Source: Candidatus Roizmanbacteria bacterium RIFCSPLOWO2_02_FULL_40_13
GTDB taxonomy: Bacteria > Patescibacteriota > Microgenomatia > UBA1406 > GWC2-37-13
Direction: 5' to 3'
DNA: 37,505 bases
Assembly (NCBI GenBank): GCA_001789965.1
Contig: MGBA01000025.1
Coordinates: forward strand, 3,466 to 40,970
Positions 7,286 to 14,607 of the stretch are shown here, piece by piece. How positions within the stretch are numbered: the stretch's first letter is position 1; each line of letters starts with the position of its first letter. A model generated the notes under the pieces. That model had not been told where the DNA came from, ran no database searches, and worked only from the letters and a program-made list of their open reading frames with translations. The translations under genes and the position numbers were made by a program.

Positions 7286-7996
7286 ATGTCAGCAGAGAGA
7301 TCCATTCTTACACGAGAACAAGTCAATCAAGCGGAAAGCAGGGTCGGCTTTAGCCACCCTGTTTTAACGACCATCGAACGCAACCTTCCTAGAATTCTTC
7401 ATCTAAACGAAGGATATGTCTTTGTAACCGACAGTTCAAACCAGCAACAATATATAAAGGGACATTACGGATTTTTAGCTGACGCGCTTGTTGAAGCTGG
7501 TCCATATCCACTTGAACCAATAGATCTTATAGCGATTTGGGCGCGCGTCATAGAAGTGTTTCCTAACAACTATTATAGATATGATCTTGCGGGAATGATA
7601 TCGAGCGCTTACGCAGTCATGGAGATCGAAGATCTGGAATGGAAAAAACTTCCTAGACATTATTTTGAGACGGGTCAGCTACCTGAGGCTGTTACGAAAG
7701 ACAGAAGTGGCTTAGTTGTTGTTCAAAGCCGATTACATCAAATTGGAGAAAACTTAGGCGATATAGACTTCTACACGGATGGTGTCAGTGACGGAATAAC
7801 CCACGCTTCTGACTTAGCAAAAAGGGAAAGAGATGGAGACGAAGAGGCGGCAAGGGAATTAGACGCGTTAATAGCTCACCAGAAAGCGCATAATACCCCA
7901 ACGTTATCAGAACTCCATGAAAATTTTGGAAACGGTTATATGCCTTTAAGTAGAGCTGTTGGAAAAGCGCTAAAAGCTTTTGGCAGGGAAGTTTAG
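7286..7996 (+). CDS. hypothetical protein, 236 aa
   Basis: I do not recognise this soluble protein. It has no signal peptide or membrane segment. It opens with a helical region (residues 1-45), has a Tyr/Trp/Pro-rich middle (about 70-125), and an acidic helical C-terminal part (KRERDGDEEAARELDALIAHQKAH, about 180-203). Its own -10 box lies six bases before the ATG, so it is transcribed separately from dnaN. The stop codon lies inside a 17-base direct repeat (7991-8007) that recurs after the next gene. Confidence 0.72.
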   Translation: MSAERSILTREQVNQAESRVGFSHPVLTTIERNLPRILHLNEGYVFVTDSSNQQQYIKGHYGFLADALVEAGPYPLEPIDLIAIWARVIEVFPNNYYRYDLAGMISSAYAVMEIEDLEWKKLPRHYFETGQLPEAVTKDRSGLVVVQSRLHQIGENLGDIDFYTDGVSDGITHASDLAKRERDGDEEAARELDALIAHQKAHNTPTLSELHENFGNGYMPLSRAVGKALKAFGREV

Positions 7997-8007
7997 AGTT
8001 CTTCGAG
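7991..8007. repeat. 17-base perfect direct repeat, copy 1
   Basis: GTTTAGAGTTCTTCGAG recurs exactly at 8470-8486. Copy 2 includes the last codons and stop of the Xer-like gene on the minus strand, and copy 1 contains the stop codon of the 236-residue gene. The two copies bracket the urea-transporter-like gene. Confidence 0.8.
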
Positions 8008-8050
8008 ACCTCCTCCGTTATTATCTCCGTTCGAATCCAAACGCAAACCG

Positions 8051-8056
8051 TATAAT
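8051..8056 (+). promoter_or_regulatory. -10 box TATAAT, six bases before the half-urea-transporter gene
   Basis: A perfect TATAAT, then six bases, then ATG at 8063. A weak TTCGAA lies 15 bases upstream. It belongs to the leaderless pattern. Confidence 0.6.
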
Positions 8057-8062
8057 AAAGAC

Positions 8063-8464
8063 ATGAGCCTTCTACATGCTACTCTCAACGGATTCAGTCA
8101 GGTTTTTCTTCAAGAGAATTTAATTTTTGGCGCATTGATTGCGATCGGACTGGCTGTTGCGTCACCTATCGCATTATTGTTTGCACTAATCGGACTGACA
8201 TCTTCGCTTCTTACAGCCCACACTCTTGGAGTAAAAGATGCAGTTATAAATAGCGGATTATATAGCTTTAACGGGATCCTAATAGGAATTGTTTCGTTTT
8301 TCTTTTTAAAACAAACACCAACAACTGTTATTGTGACAGTGGTTTTATCAGTGCTTGGCGCATTGCTTTTCTATGGTTTTTCCAAAAATAATATCCCAGC
8401 ATTCACTACGCCATTTGTAATAGCTGGTTGGGTTGCTTTAGTAGTCTCGAGATATTTTAAGTAA
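8063..8464 (+). CDS. single-repeat (half-size) urea-transporter-like membrane protein
   Basis: The 133-residue protein is almost entirely hydrophobic, with about five predicted membrane segments. It carries, in order, the landmarks of one repeat of the UT/Yut urea channel family: a QVFLQENLIFGALI start, SPIAL, the selectivity-region motif GLYSFNGILIG (about 66-76), and a C-terminal PAFTTPFVIAGW. Known family members are about 300 residues or more with two such repeats in opposite membrane orientation. Only one repeat is present here, with clean start and stop, and no second half is adjacent. Charged residues are very few (about five basic), as in dual-topology proteins, so a homodimer with opposite orientations could rebuild the channel. 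Urea or a similar small amide is the likely substrate by family. No urease gene is visible. Confidence 0.72.
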   Translation: MSLLHATLNGFSQVFLQENLIFGALIAIGLAVASPIALLFALIGLTSSLLTAHTLGVKDAVINSGLYSFNGILIGIVSFFFLKQTPTTVIVTVVLSVLGALLFYGFSKNNIPAFTTPFVIAGWVALVVSRYFK

Positions 8465-8469
8465 GAGTG

Positions 8470-8486
8470 GTTTAGAGTTCTTCGAG
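8470..8486. repeat. 17-base perfect direct repeat, copy 2
   Basis: Identical to 7991-8007. On the minus strand it encodes the terminal LEEL and stop codon of the Xer-like gene. Similarity to copy 1 continues imperfectly a few bases further into that gene. Confidence 0.8.
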
Positions 8487-9338
8487 GACTTCTTTTTTCT
8501 CCGGAGCCTCTTTTACCAGATTTAAGAATCTTTCGGTTGAGGAAAGTCTTCGGTGTCCTACCACTTTTGCGATGTGTTCAATTGAAAATCCACCCATTAG
8601 TTGGTGGGCAATAAATGTGTTTCTAAAATCATTTACTGTCGCGTTTTCAATCGCCACTTCACGGAAACAACGGGTAATAAGCTGTCTCACGTTTCTTATA
8701 AGAAGGGGTTTTCCGGTGCGGGTTATAAACAAAAAGTCATCGTCAGGCCCGCTATTTCCTCGGACCTTTAGATAATCTCCAACTGCTTTTTTAACCGCTT
8801 TGTTCAAAGGAACTTCACGGGGCGGATTTTTTCCATAAGGCCGGATATCAAGAGAGCCATCCTTTACATCGGTAAGTCTAAGATTGGTGAGCTCTCCAAT
8901 ACGAAGACCGGTCTGAAGAAGGATCTCAACGATAGCATAAGTTCTCAGATCTTCTTTCGCAACGTCACGGATCGCGCGGTATTCAAGCTTACTGAAAACT
9001 CGAGGAGGGGTTTGGGTATATTTTGGGTGGGCGACATCCAAAGAAGGGTTGGTTTCAAGGATGCCCTCTTGTTTTAAAAACCGGAAAAACGTTCTAATAG
9101 AATTCAGCTTCCGTGACGCAGACTTTTTCGTGTAATTGTCAGTAAGAAGCTTATTAATAAAGAGCTCGATATCGTTTTTTTTGACATCCCGGATGTCATT
9201 TATCTCGCGGGAAGACAAGAACCCGATAAATTGCTCTAGGTCTTTTTTATAAGCGATGATAGTAAAGTTTGATTTGCCTTGATTTCTCAAAGACTCAGTG
9301 AACTTTTCTATCAACGAGGGGAACGTATACCCATCCAT
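8472..9338 (-). CDS. XerC/XerD-like tyrosine recombinase family protein lacking the catalytic tyrosine
   Basis: The 288-residue protein has the SAM-like N-terminal DNA-binding domain (about 5-90) and the phage-integrase catalytic fold. Active-site positions follow XerD spacing: R146 in TGLRIGEL, K170 in the beta-hairpin GKNPPREVPL, R239 in NDFRN and H262 in VGHRRLSSTERF. Two key residues are changed: the His of the HxxR box is Asn (N236), and the nucleophilic Tyr, nine residues after the GH, is Phe (F271, codon TTC), with no Tyr nearby. Strand transfer through a phosphotyrosine should be impossible, so a DNA-binding or accessory role is more likely. The frame extends to 9470, but the family N-terminus and a TATTAT box 8 bases upstream support 9338. 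It diverges from rpsA. Confidence 0.88.
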   Translation of the reverse strand: MDGYTFPSLIEKFTESLRNQGKSNFTIIAYKKDLEQFIGFLSSREINDIRDVKKNDIELFINKLLTDNYTKKSASRKLNSIRTFFRFLKQEGILETNPSLDVAHPKYTQTPPRVFSKLEYRAIRDVAKEDLRTYAIVEILLQTGLRIGELTNLRLTDVKDGSLDIRPYGKNPPREVPLNKAVKKAVGDYLKVRGNSGPDDDFLFITRTGKPLLIRNVRQLITRCFREVAIENATVNDFRNTFIAHQLMGGFSIEHIAKVVGHRRLSSTERFLNLVKEAPEKKEVLEEL

Positions 9339-9384
9339 AGTACCCCATAATATATCATAGGAGGAAGGCTTTTTCAACCACAAG

Positions 9385-9413
9385 TTGTTTTTTTTCTGGG
9401 GCTTTGGTATACT
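9385..9413 (+). promoter_or_regulatory. rpsA promoter TTGTTT-17-TATACT
   Basis: TTGTTT (9385-9390), a 17-base spacer and TATACT (9408-9413). This gives a leader of about 35 bases that holds an AGGAGG Shine-Dalgarno site at 9437-9442, 12 bases before the ATG. This gene is one of the few here with a conventional leader. Confidence 0.65.
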
Positions 9414-9454
9414 ACAATTCACATATCGAGTGAAAAAGGAGGACTTTCTACTTA

Positions 9455-10591
9455 ATGCCAAATACAGCAAAAAAAACTACTAAAATACCCAAAAAAATAT
9501 CCCTAAAAGCAACAAAAAACCCAAGCGCAAAATCAACATCGCCAGCGCATCCAATGGACGCACTTTTGGCAAAGCAGACGATTACCAGTATAAAAAAGGG
9601 TCAGGAAGTCGACGCGAGAATCGTAGGAATTTCCAAGAAAGAGGTCCTTTTTGACATCGGGGCAAAAGCAAATGCAGTTCTCGGAGACCGCGAAACAAGA
9701 GAAATTTCAACCTACCTTCCCTACCTAAAAGAAGGGGATTCTGTACGCGCCCGCATCATCTCCGAAGAGTCAAAAGAAGGATTTCCCGTCGTTTCGCTCC
9801 GAAACTTTTTTGACAAAGGAAAATGGAACATTCTGATCGCGAAAAAAGAAAAAGAAGAAGAGGTGGAGGTAATGTGCGGAGAGTATGGGAAGGGCGGCGT
9901 ATTTATTGACTTCATGGGAATCCGCGGTGTTATCCCAAAAATTCAGCTTACCGACCAATACCTCGCGAGCCCTGAAAAATTAATAGGGCAGAAGATTAAG
10001 GTAAAGGTTCTCGAGGTTGATCAGGCAAAAAACCGCCTCGTTGTCTCACAAAAAGCATCGGTTCTCAAGATTTCACAGAAAGGTTTGAAAAAACAGTTCG
10101 ATAAGATCAAGATCGGCGAAAAGAAAAAGGCAAAGATCCTCGGAGTCTCGGAGTTTGGGATTTTTTGCGAGGTTGACGGAGTTGAAGGACTGGTCCACAT
10201 CTCGGAAATTTCATGGGAAAAGGTAAGCGACATTTCTTCTTTCGCAAAGCCTGGGGAGATGATTGAGGTCATGGTGGTTGAGAAAAACACACAAGATCTG
10301 AAACTAAACCTTTCAATAAAAAGACTTAGTTTTGATCCGTGGAAAGAGATCGAAAAGAAGTATCCAAAAGACAAAGAGGTCAAAGGAGAGATCGTGCGTC
10401 ACGAGAGATATGGATATTTTGTCAGACTTGAGCCGGGAGTTGAAGGTCTTATTCACACCAGCAAATTAACCGGAGGAGAGACTCTTGAAGTCGGGCAGAC
10501 AGTCAAAGCATATATTGAGCGCGTCAGCAAGACTGCGCGACGCCTGAGCTTGGTTCTTCCCCAAAAAGCAAAACCGGTCACCTACCGGTAG
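9455..10591 (+). CDS. rpsA: 30S ribosomal protein S1 / S1-repeat RNA-binding protein
   Basis: Ribosomal protein S1 binds mRNA and helps initiate translation. The 378-residue protein has a Lys-rich N-terminal extension (1-40) and four S1 OB-fold repeats at about 48-115, 128-200, 220-288 and 302-372. The last two carry the clear GIFCEVDGVEGLVHISE and GYFVRLEPGVEGLIHTSK motifs. Four repeats is shorter than the six of E. coli S1 and usual for small genomes. The ATG at 9455 follows AGGAGG at 9437-9442. The gene is divergent from the Xer-like gene and followed by hairpin repeat copy C. Confidence 0.9.
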   Translation: MPNTAKKTTKIPKKISLKATKNPSAKSTSPAHPMDALLAKQTITSIKKGQEVDARIVGISKKEVLFDIGAKANAVLGDRETREISTYLPYLKEGDSVRARIISEESKEGFPVVSLRNFFDKGKWNILIAKKEKEEEVEVMCGEYGKGGVFIDFMGIRGVIPKIQLTDQYLASPEKLIGQKIKVKVLEVDQAKNRLVVSQKASVLKISQKGLKKQFDKIKIGEKKKAKILGVSEFGIFCEVDGVEGLVHISEISWEKVSDISSFAKPGEMIEVMVVEKNTQDLKLNLSIKRLSFDPWKEIEKKYPKDKEVKGEIVRHERYGYFVRLEPGVEGLIHTSKLTGGETLEVGQTVKAYIERVSKTARRLSLVLPQKAKPVTYR

Positions 10592-10592
10592 C

Positions 10593-10670
10593 AGCATTTA
10601 GCATTTAGAAGTCAGCATGTAGGGATAAAATCCTTTACCCTAAATTCTAAATGCTTTATACTAAATGCTA
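10593..10670. repeat. TAGCATTTAG-family hairpin repeat, copy C
   Basis: The left arm (10593-10624) has AGCATTTAGCATTTAGAAG and GCATGTAGGG. The right arm (10637-10670) reads CCCTAAATTCTAAATGC and TTTATACTAAATGCTA, the inverted complement. Together they form a long hairpin between rpsA and the prgI-like gene. The right arm supplies a TATACT box just before the latter. Confidence 0.8.
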
Positions 10671-10673
10671 GTT

Positions 10674-11519
10674 ATGGATCAACATCCCGTACCTCGTCAA
10701 ATTACAACCTTTGAGTTTAAACTCATAGGGTTCATGACCTTGCGTCAGTTTATATATCTTTTGGTTTTTATTCCGCTTGGATACGTGGTTTACAAACTCA
10801 TTCCAATCCCGTTTCTTAACTTTCTTCTCGGTTTTTCAGTGGCAGGAATAGGACCACTTTTTGCATTCGTTCCTTTTAATGACCGGCCGATTGACATGAT
10901 GCTTAAAAATCTCGTTAAAAGGCTTACTTCTCCAACCCAATATTTTTTTCACAAAGAGAATCCGTCCCTTTATTTTTTACAGGATCTGTTTTTCGCCTCC
11001 GATCCTCATCAAACAATCGCACACGTTGATTCACAAGCAAAACTCGCAACGTATCTTGCAAAGACCGGATCAACAAATCCTGAAGACGCTACATTAGTGC
11101 AAAAAAAACAATCAATCGTCGATCTTTTTCTTCATCCTCAAAAGGTAATAGCTCCGCAACCGGCTCAACCAGAACTACATATAAAACCACAAGTAGAAGA
11201 TGTGGAAAAACCAACAATGCAGGTCGTTGAAGAAAAAGAACCGGTTAAACAACCATTTGTCACGGGAGTTGTCACCAATAATAAAAAAACACCGCTTCCC
11301 GGAATCCTGATCTATATAAAAGATCAAAATGATCAACCACTGCGACTTTTAAAGACTAATCCACACGGAGTTTTTGCAACGTATAACCAACTTCCACCGG
11401 GCGATTATAAGTTTGAGATTAAAGATCCAAAAGGCTCATTCTTCTTTGATACAATGAAACTGCATCTTGAGCAGCGGAGCGAAAAGCCATTAGAATTTAG
11501 CTCAAAAGAGTTGTTGTAA
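10674..11519 (+). CDS. PrgI-family T4SS membrane protein fused to a carboxypeptidase-regulatory-like domain
   Basis: PrgI proteins are small inner-membrane components (VirB3-like) of Gram-positive and CPR conjugation-type secretion systems. Residues 1-90 fit: the HPVPRQITTFEFKLIGFMTLRQF entry followed by two membrane helices (about 28-45 and 50-67) and a short PIDMMLKNL segment. After a long polar, Pro/Glu-rich linker (about 100-195) comes a beta-sandwich domain like the carboxypeptidase-regulatory or CNA-B type (VTGVVTNNKKTPLPGILIYI, LPPGDYKFEI; about 197-265). PrgI alone is about 110 residues, so this is a fusion. I chose the ATG at 10674 because family members begin just before this motif; an in-frame ATG at 10665 is possible. 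The next gene starts two bases after the stop. Confidence 0.85.
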   Translation: MDQHPVPRQITTFEFKLIGFMTLRQFIYLLVFIPLGYVVYKLIPIPFLNFLLGFSVAGIGPLFAFVPFNDRPIDMMLKNLVKRLTSPTQYFFHKENPSLYFLQDLFFASDPHQTIAHVDSQAKLATYLAKTGSTNPEDATLVQKKQSIVDLFLHPQKVIAPQPAQPELHIKPQVEDVEKPTMQVVEEKEPVKQPFVTGVVTNNKKTPLPGILIYIKDQNDQPLRLLKTNPHGVFATYNQLPPGDYKFEIKDPKGSFFFDTMKLHLEQRSEKPLEFSSKELL

Positions 11520-11520
11520 T

Positions 11521-12174
11521 ATGCCAATTAATAAGCCTACGTCACCGATAAAAGCATCTACGCAGAGCTTTGTCGAGATAGAAGATATTAAAGACGACAT
11601 AATCGTTTTGCGCGACTCGTTTGCGGCAACAGTGCTCGAAGTTGGGGCGGTTAATTTCTGGCTGCTTTCCCAGGAAGAGCAGAACTCCATGATCGTCGCA
11701 TATGGGAACCTCTTGAACTCGTTGTCCTTTCCGGTGCAGATTCTCATCCTTTCAAAAAAGATGGACATATCTTTATATCTTGATTACTTGGCAAACAAGG
11801 TATCTCAACAGCAGGAGAACATTATAAAAAAACGCTTGATGAGCTATCAGGAATTTGTGAAAAATATAGTCAAGAAAACAAGCGTTTTGGAAAAAAGATT
11901 TTTTTTCGTGATTCCATTCTCACCTCTTGAACTTGGAGTGACCGCAGTAAACGCAAAAAATCTTAACAAAACATATATTGTCGCGCGGGCAAAAACCGCA
12001 CTGTACCCCAAACGTGACAACTTGGTGCGACTACTTGGCAACATCGGGTTAAAAGCAAAGCCGTTGCAGGAGCAGGCGCTGACAGAGCTGTTTTACAATC
12101 TATATAACCCGTCGGCAACCGGCAGACAACTTGCACCGGTAAAAAGTTATACCGACATAATTTTGACCACATGA
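11521..12174 (+). CDS. TraC/TrsE-like VirB4 N-terminal-domain protein
   Basis: The 217-residue soluble protein matches the N-terminal domain of TraC/TrsE-type VirB4 ATPases: FVEIEDIKDDIIVLRD, then VGAVNFWLLSQEEQNSMI, then LLNSLSFPVQILILSKKMD. It lacks any ATP-binding motif. The following gene encodes a VirB4 that starts directly with the next domain, so the ATPase is split in two genes (217 + 587 residues). It starts two bases after the PrgI fusion gene, which implies one operon. It probably forms the membrane-proximal part of the T4SS ATPase complex. Confidence 0.78.
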   Translation: MPINKPTSPIKASTQSFVEIEDIKDDIIVLRDSFAATVLEVGAVNFWLLSQEEQNSMIVAYGNLLNSLSFPVQILILSKKMDISLYLDYLANKVSQQQENIIKKRLMSYQEFVKNIVKKTSVLEKRFFFVIPFSPLELGVTAVNAKNLNKTYIVARAKTALYPKRDNLVRLLGNIGLKAKPLQEQALTELFYNLYNPSATGRQLAPVKSYTDIILTT

Positions 12175-12179
12175 AACAT

Positions 12180-12213
12180 ATAGTATTTAGCATTTGGCAT
12201 TTGGCATTTAGGA
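12180..12213. repeat. TAGCATTTAG-family repeat, copy D (single arm)
   Basis: Three to four units (TAGTATTTAG, CATTTGGCATTTGGCATTTAGG) lie between the TraC-like gene and virB4 with no complementary arm. They end just before the virB4 Shine-Dalgarno site (GGAG, 12215-12218). Confidence 0.65.
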
Positions 12214-12223
12214 CGGAGACATT

Positions 12224-13987
12224 ATGTTGGGATTGAATTTTTTCGGAAAACAAAAAAACAAACCATCGCTTGGCAAAAAACCAAATGGTTCCCACAGTGT
12301 GGCGGATGTTGTTTCAAAAGGAACGGTTTCCGTGAAGGATATCGTTGCTCCTTCCTATGTGGAGGTTGACTTTAACCATATAAAAATCGACGACAAGTTT
12401 TACAAAACATTTTTTATTGTCGGATATCCACGGTACGTTTCTGCCAACTGGCTGTATTCTCTTATTACTTTCGATCACCCCTTGTACATCTCGATGTATA
12501 TTTATCCATCCGAGTCAAAAGTAGTTCTTGAAGAGCTAAAAAGAAAGATTGGCGAGATGGAAGCGACCATGGAGAATGATCTGAAAGAAGGAAAAGTAGT
12601 TGACCCGACAGTACAGGTGGCCCTTGATGATGCGCTTGCCCTTCAGGCAGAGCTTGCAAAAGGAGCAGAGCGATTCTTTCAGTTTGGACTATATGTTACC
12701 ATCCCTGCCGATACACAAGAAGAGTTGACGAGGATTTCAAAGCAGGTTGATTCGGTCTTATCATCTCTTCTCATAATCTCTCGGCAGGCAACGCTCGAGA
12801 TGGAAGAGGGATTTAAATCGACGCTTCCGATGTTTTACGACAAACTTGCTGTCTGGAGAAATATGGATACGACCTCGCTTGCCATGACCTTTCCGTTTTC
12901 AACTGCCGCGCTCACCAGGAACGAGGGGATTTTGTATGGCGTCAATCAACACGACCATTCACTTATTATTTTTGACCGCTTTACTCTCGAAAATGCCAAC
13001 TCGGTGATCCTTGGAAAGTCCGGAGGAGGGAAAAGTTTCATGATCAAGCTTGAAGCGCTCAGACTTTTGATGATGGGCGTCGACGTCATTATTATTGACC
13101 CTGAAAATGAGTATAAAAAACTGGCAGAATCTGTCGGCGGAGAATTTGTAGAGTTCGCCGGGTCTGCTCAGGTTAAGATTAATCCGTTTGAACTTGAGGC
13201 GACGAATCCTGAGCCGGACGAGCTGCAAAATAAGATATTAAATCTTCATTCTCTGATGCGTGTGATCATGGGAGACCTCACCCCCGCACAGGACGCATTA
13301 CTGGACAGATCTTTGGTTGCCACATATCAGGCAAAAGGAATAACGCAGGATCCTGCGACCTTGAAAAACGAACCGCCGCTTCTCGAGGATTTGTATAAGG
13401 TTCTTATCGGAATGGAGTCTGCAGAAGCACGCGAACTTGCCGACCGTCTGGAGAAGTTTGTAAAAGGATCTGCTTCAGGGATCTTTAACCAGCAATCAAA
13501 CTTTGATATTAAAAATCCGTTTACGGTTTTCGGCATCCGCGATCTTGAGGAAAATCTAAGGCCCATCGCGATGTATATAGTTTTGGATTACATCTGGAAT
13601 ACCGTAAGAAGAGTGAAAAAAAAGAGAGTATTGGTGGTCGATGAAGCGTGGTACTTGATAAAAAATAAGGACTCCGGAGCATATCTGTATAACTTTGCAA
13701 AACGAGCACGGAAGTATTCGCTTGGACTAACAACGATCACTCAAGACGTGGAGGATTTTCTTGCGACCAACGAAGGAAAGGCGATTATAACCAACTCATC
13801 TCTCCAGATTATTTTGAAACAATCAACGGCTGCGGTAGATCAAATTGCAAAAACGTTTTATCTGACCGGCGGAGAAAAACATTTTCTCCTTTCCGCAGGA
13901 GTTGGTGAAGGATTATTTTTTGCCGGACAATCCCACGTCGGCTTTCAAGTCATCGCCTCTCAAGAAGAAAAAGGAATTATAGAGTAG
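12224..13987 (+). CDS. virB4: VirB4-family type IV secretion ATPase
   Basis: VirB4 ATPases energise assembly and substrate transport in conjugation-type secretion. The 587-residue protein has an N-terminal domain with a YKTFFIVGYPRYV motif (60-73), a helical segment, and a RecA-like ATPase domain. Walker A is GKSGGGKS at 264-271, Walker B is RVLVVDEAW near 466-474, and the TTITQDVEDF and ITNSSLQIILKQS motifs near 500-530 are typical of VirB4. GGAG lies five bases before the ATG. The N-terminal TraC-like domain is encoded separately by the gene before it. The 3' end overlaps the convergent 198-residue gene by 11 bases. Confidence 0.93.
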   Translation: MLGLNFFGKQKNKPSLGKKPNGSHSVADVVSKGTVSVKDIVAPSYVEVDFNHIKIDDKFYKTFFIVGYPRYVSANWLYSLITFDHPLYISMYIYPSESKVVLEELKRKIGEMEATMENDLKEGKVVDPTVQVALDDALALQAELAKGAERFFQFGLYVTIPADTQEELTRISKQVDSVLSSLLIISRQATLEMEEGFKSTLPMFYDKLAVWRNMDTTSLAMTFPFSTAALTRNEGILYGVNQHDHSLIIFDRFTLENANSVILGKSGGGKSFMIKLEALRLLMMGVDVIIIDPENEYKKLAESVGGEFVEFAGSAQVKINPFELEATNPEPDELQNKILNLHSLMRVIMGDLTPAQDALLDRSLVATYQAKGITQDPATLKNEPPLLEDLYKVLIGMESAEARELADRLEKFVKGSASGIFNQQSNFDIKNPFTVFGIRDLEENLRPIAMYIVLDYIWNTVRRVKKKRVLVVDEAWYLIKNKDSGAYLYNFAKRARKYSLGLTTITQDVEDFLATNEGKAIITNSSLQIILKQSTAAVDQIAKTFYLTGGEKHFLLSAGVGEGLFFAGQSHVGFQVIASQEEKGIIE

Positions 13988-14573
13988 GAGGATGCGTGGC
14001 TTCCTGTATCCGCACGCTCTCAAATGCTCGCATCACCTCAGGAAGAGCGTATTCTTTTTCTGGGATACCAGTTGATTCAACCAAATCTTCAAACCCTGCG
14101 AGGGGAACATCAATTGGGGCGCTTAGCACAAGAGTTCTCTTTTCTTGCGGAGGCATATTGCTTTCTTTCCACTTCAATGATACGTCGTCGGCAAAGTGTG
14201 CTTCTAGGTAATCAAAATCTCTAGGGAGGCGTCTTCTAAAACTAGGGAGTTTTTCAATACGGATTCGGTCTCTTTGACAAGGGACTCCATAAGAAACTTT
14301 TTCTGCAGCCCCCAATCGTTTCTCGAGCTGTTTAAATGCTTTAATTACTCGTCTTTTACTTCGACCTGAATTCCAATCGAGACTCCATGATGGAGGAAAT
14401 TTAGGCCACTGGTTCTCACGCTGAAGAAACCAAAGACTAAAAAACATCCCTTGCTCGGGACTCTGCACTTCCACACGAATGAAAGGCATATCTATGTCAG
14501 GAGAAGTCGGCCTTCTTACAACTTCAAGATCGATTGGCGGGCGGGCACCATGCCTTTCCTGTACAGCAACCAT
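13977..14573 (-). CDS. hypothetical protein, 198 aa
   Basis: I do not recognise this soluble protein. It is rich in Arg, Pro and Trp, with an Arg/Lys patch near residues 70-90 (SGRSKRRVIKAFKQLEKR) and a second one near 101-119, which is consistent with nucleic-acid binding, but only by composition. The start is supported by TTGATT-16-TATTAT with exactly six bases to the ATG. The C-terminal 11 bases overlap virB4 from the opposite strand. Confidence 0.7.
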   Translation of the reverse strand: MVAVQERHGARPPIDLEVVRRPTSPDIDMPFIRVEVQSPEQGMFFSLWFLQRENQWPKFPPSWSLDWNSGRSKRRVIKAFKQLEKRLGAAEKVSYGVPCQRDRIRIEKLPSFRRRLPRDFDYLEAHFADDVSLKWKESNMPPQEKRTLVLSAPIDVPLAGFEDLVESTGIPEKEYALPEVMRAFESVRIQEATHPPTL

Positions 14574-14579
14574 ACGGAC

Positions 14580-14607
14580 ATAATAATCCTTCTTTCTATA
14601 AAATCAA
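14580..14607 (-). promoter_or_regulatory. leaderless-type promoter TTGATT-16-TATTAT-N6-ATG
   Basis: On the minus strand TTGATT (14602-14607), 16 bases and TATTAT (14580-14585), six bases before the ATG at 14573. The -35 overlaps the stop codon of the upstream phosphoribosyltransferase gene. Confidence 0.65.

Noticed and set aside
7993-8064. A 23-codon minus-strand frame ending in LEEL like the recombinase
   Set aside because: The shared end is explained by the 17-base direct repeat; there is no other sign of coding and it is antisense to the promoter of the transporter gene.
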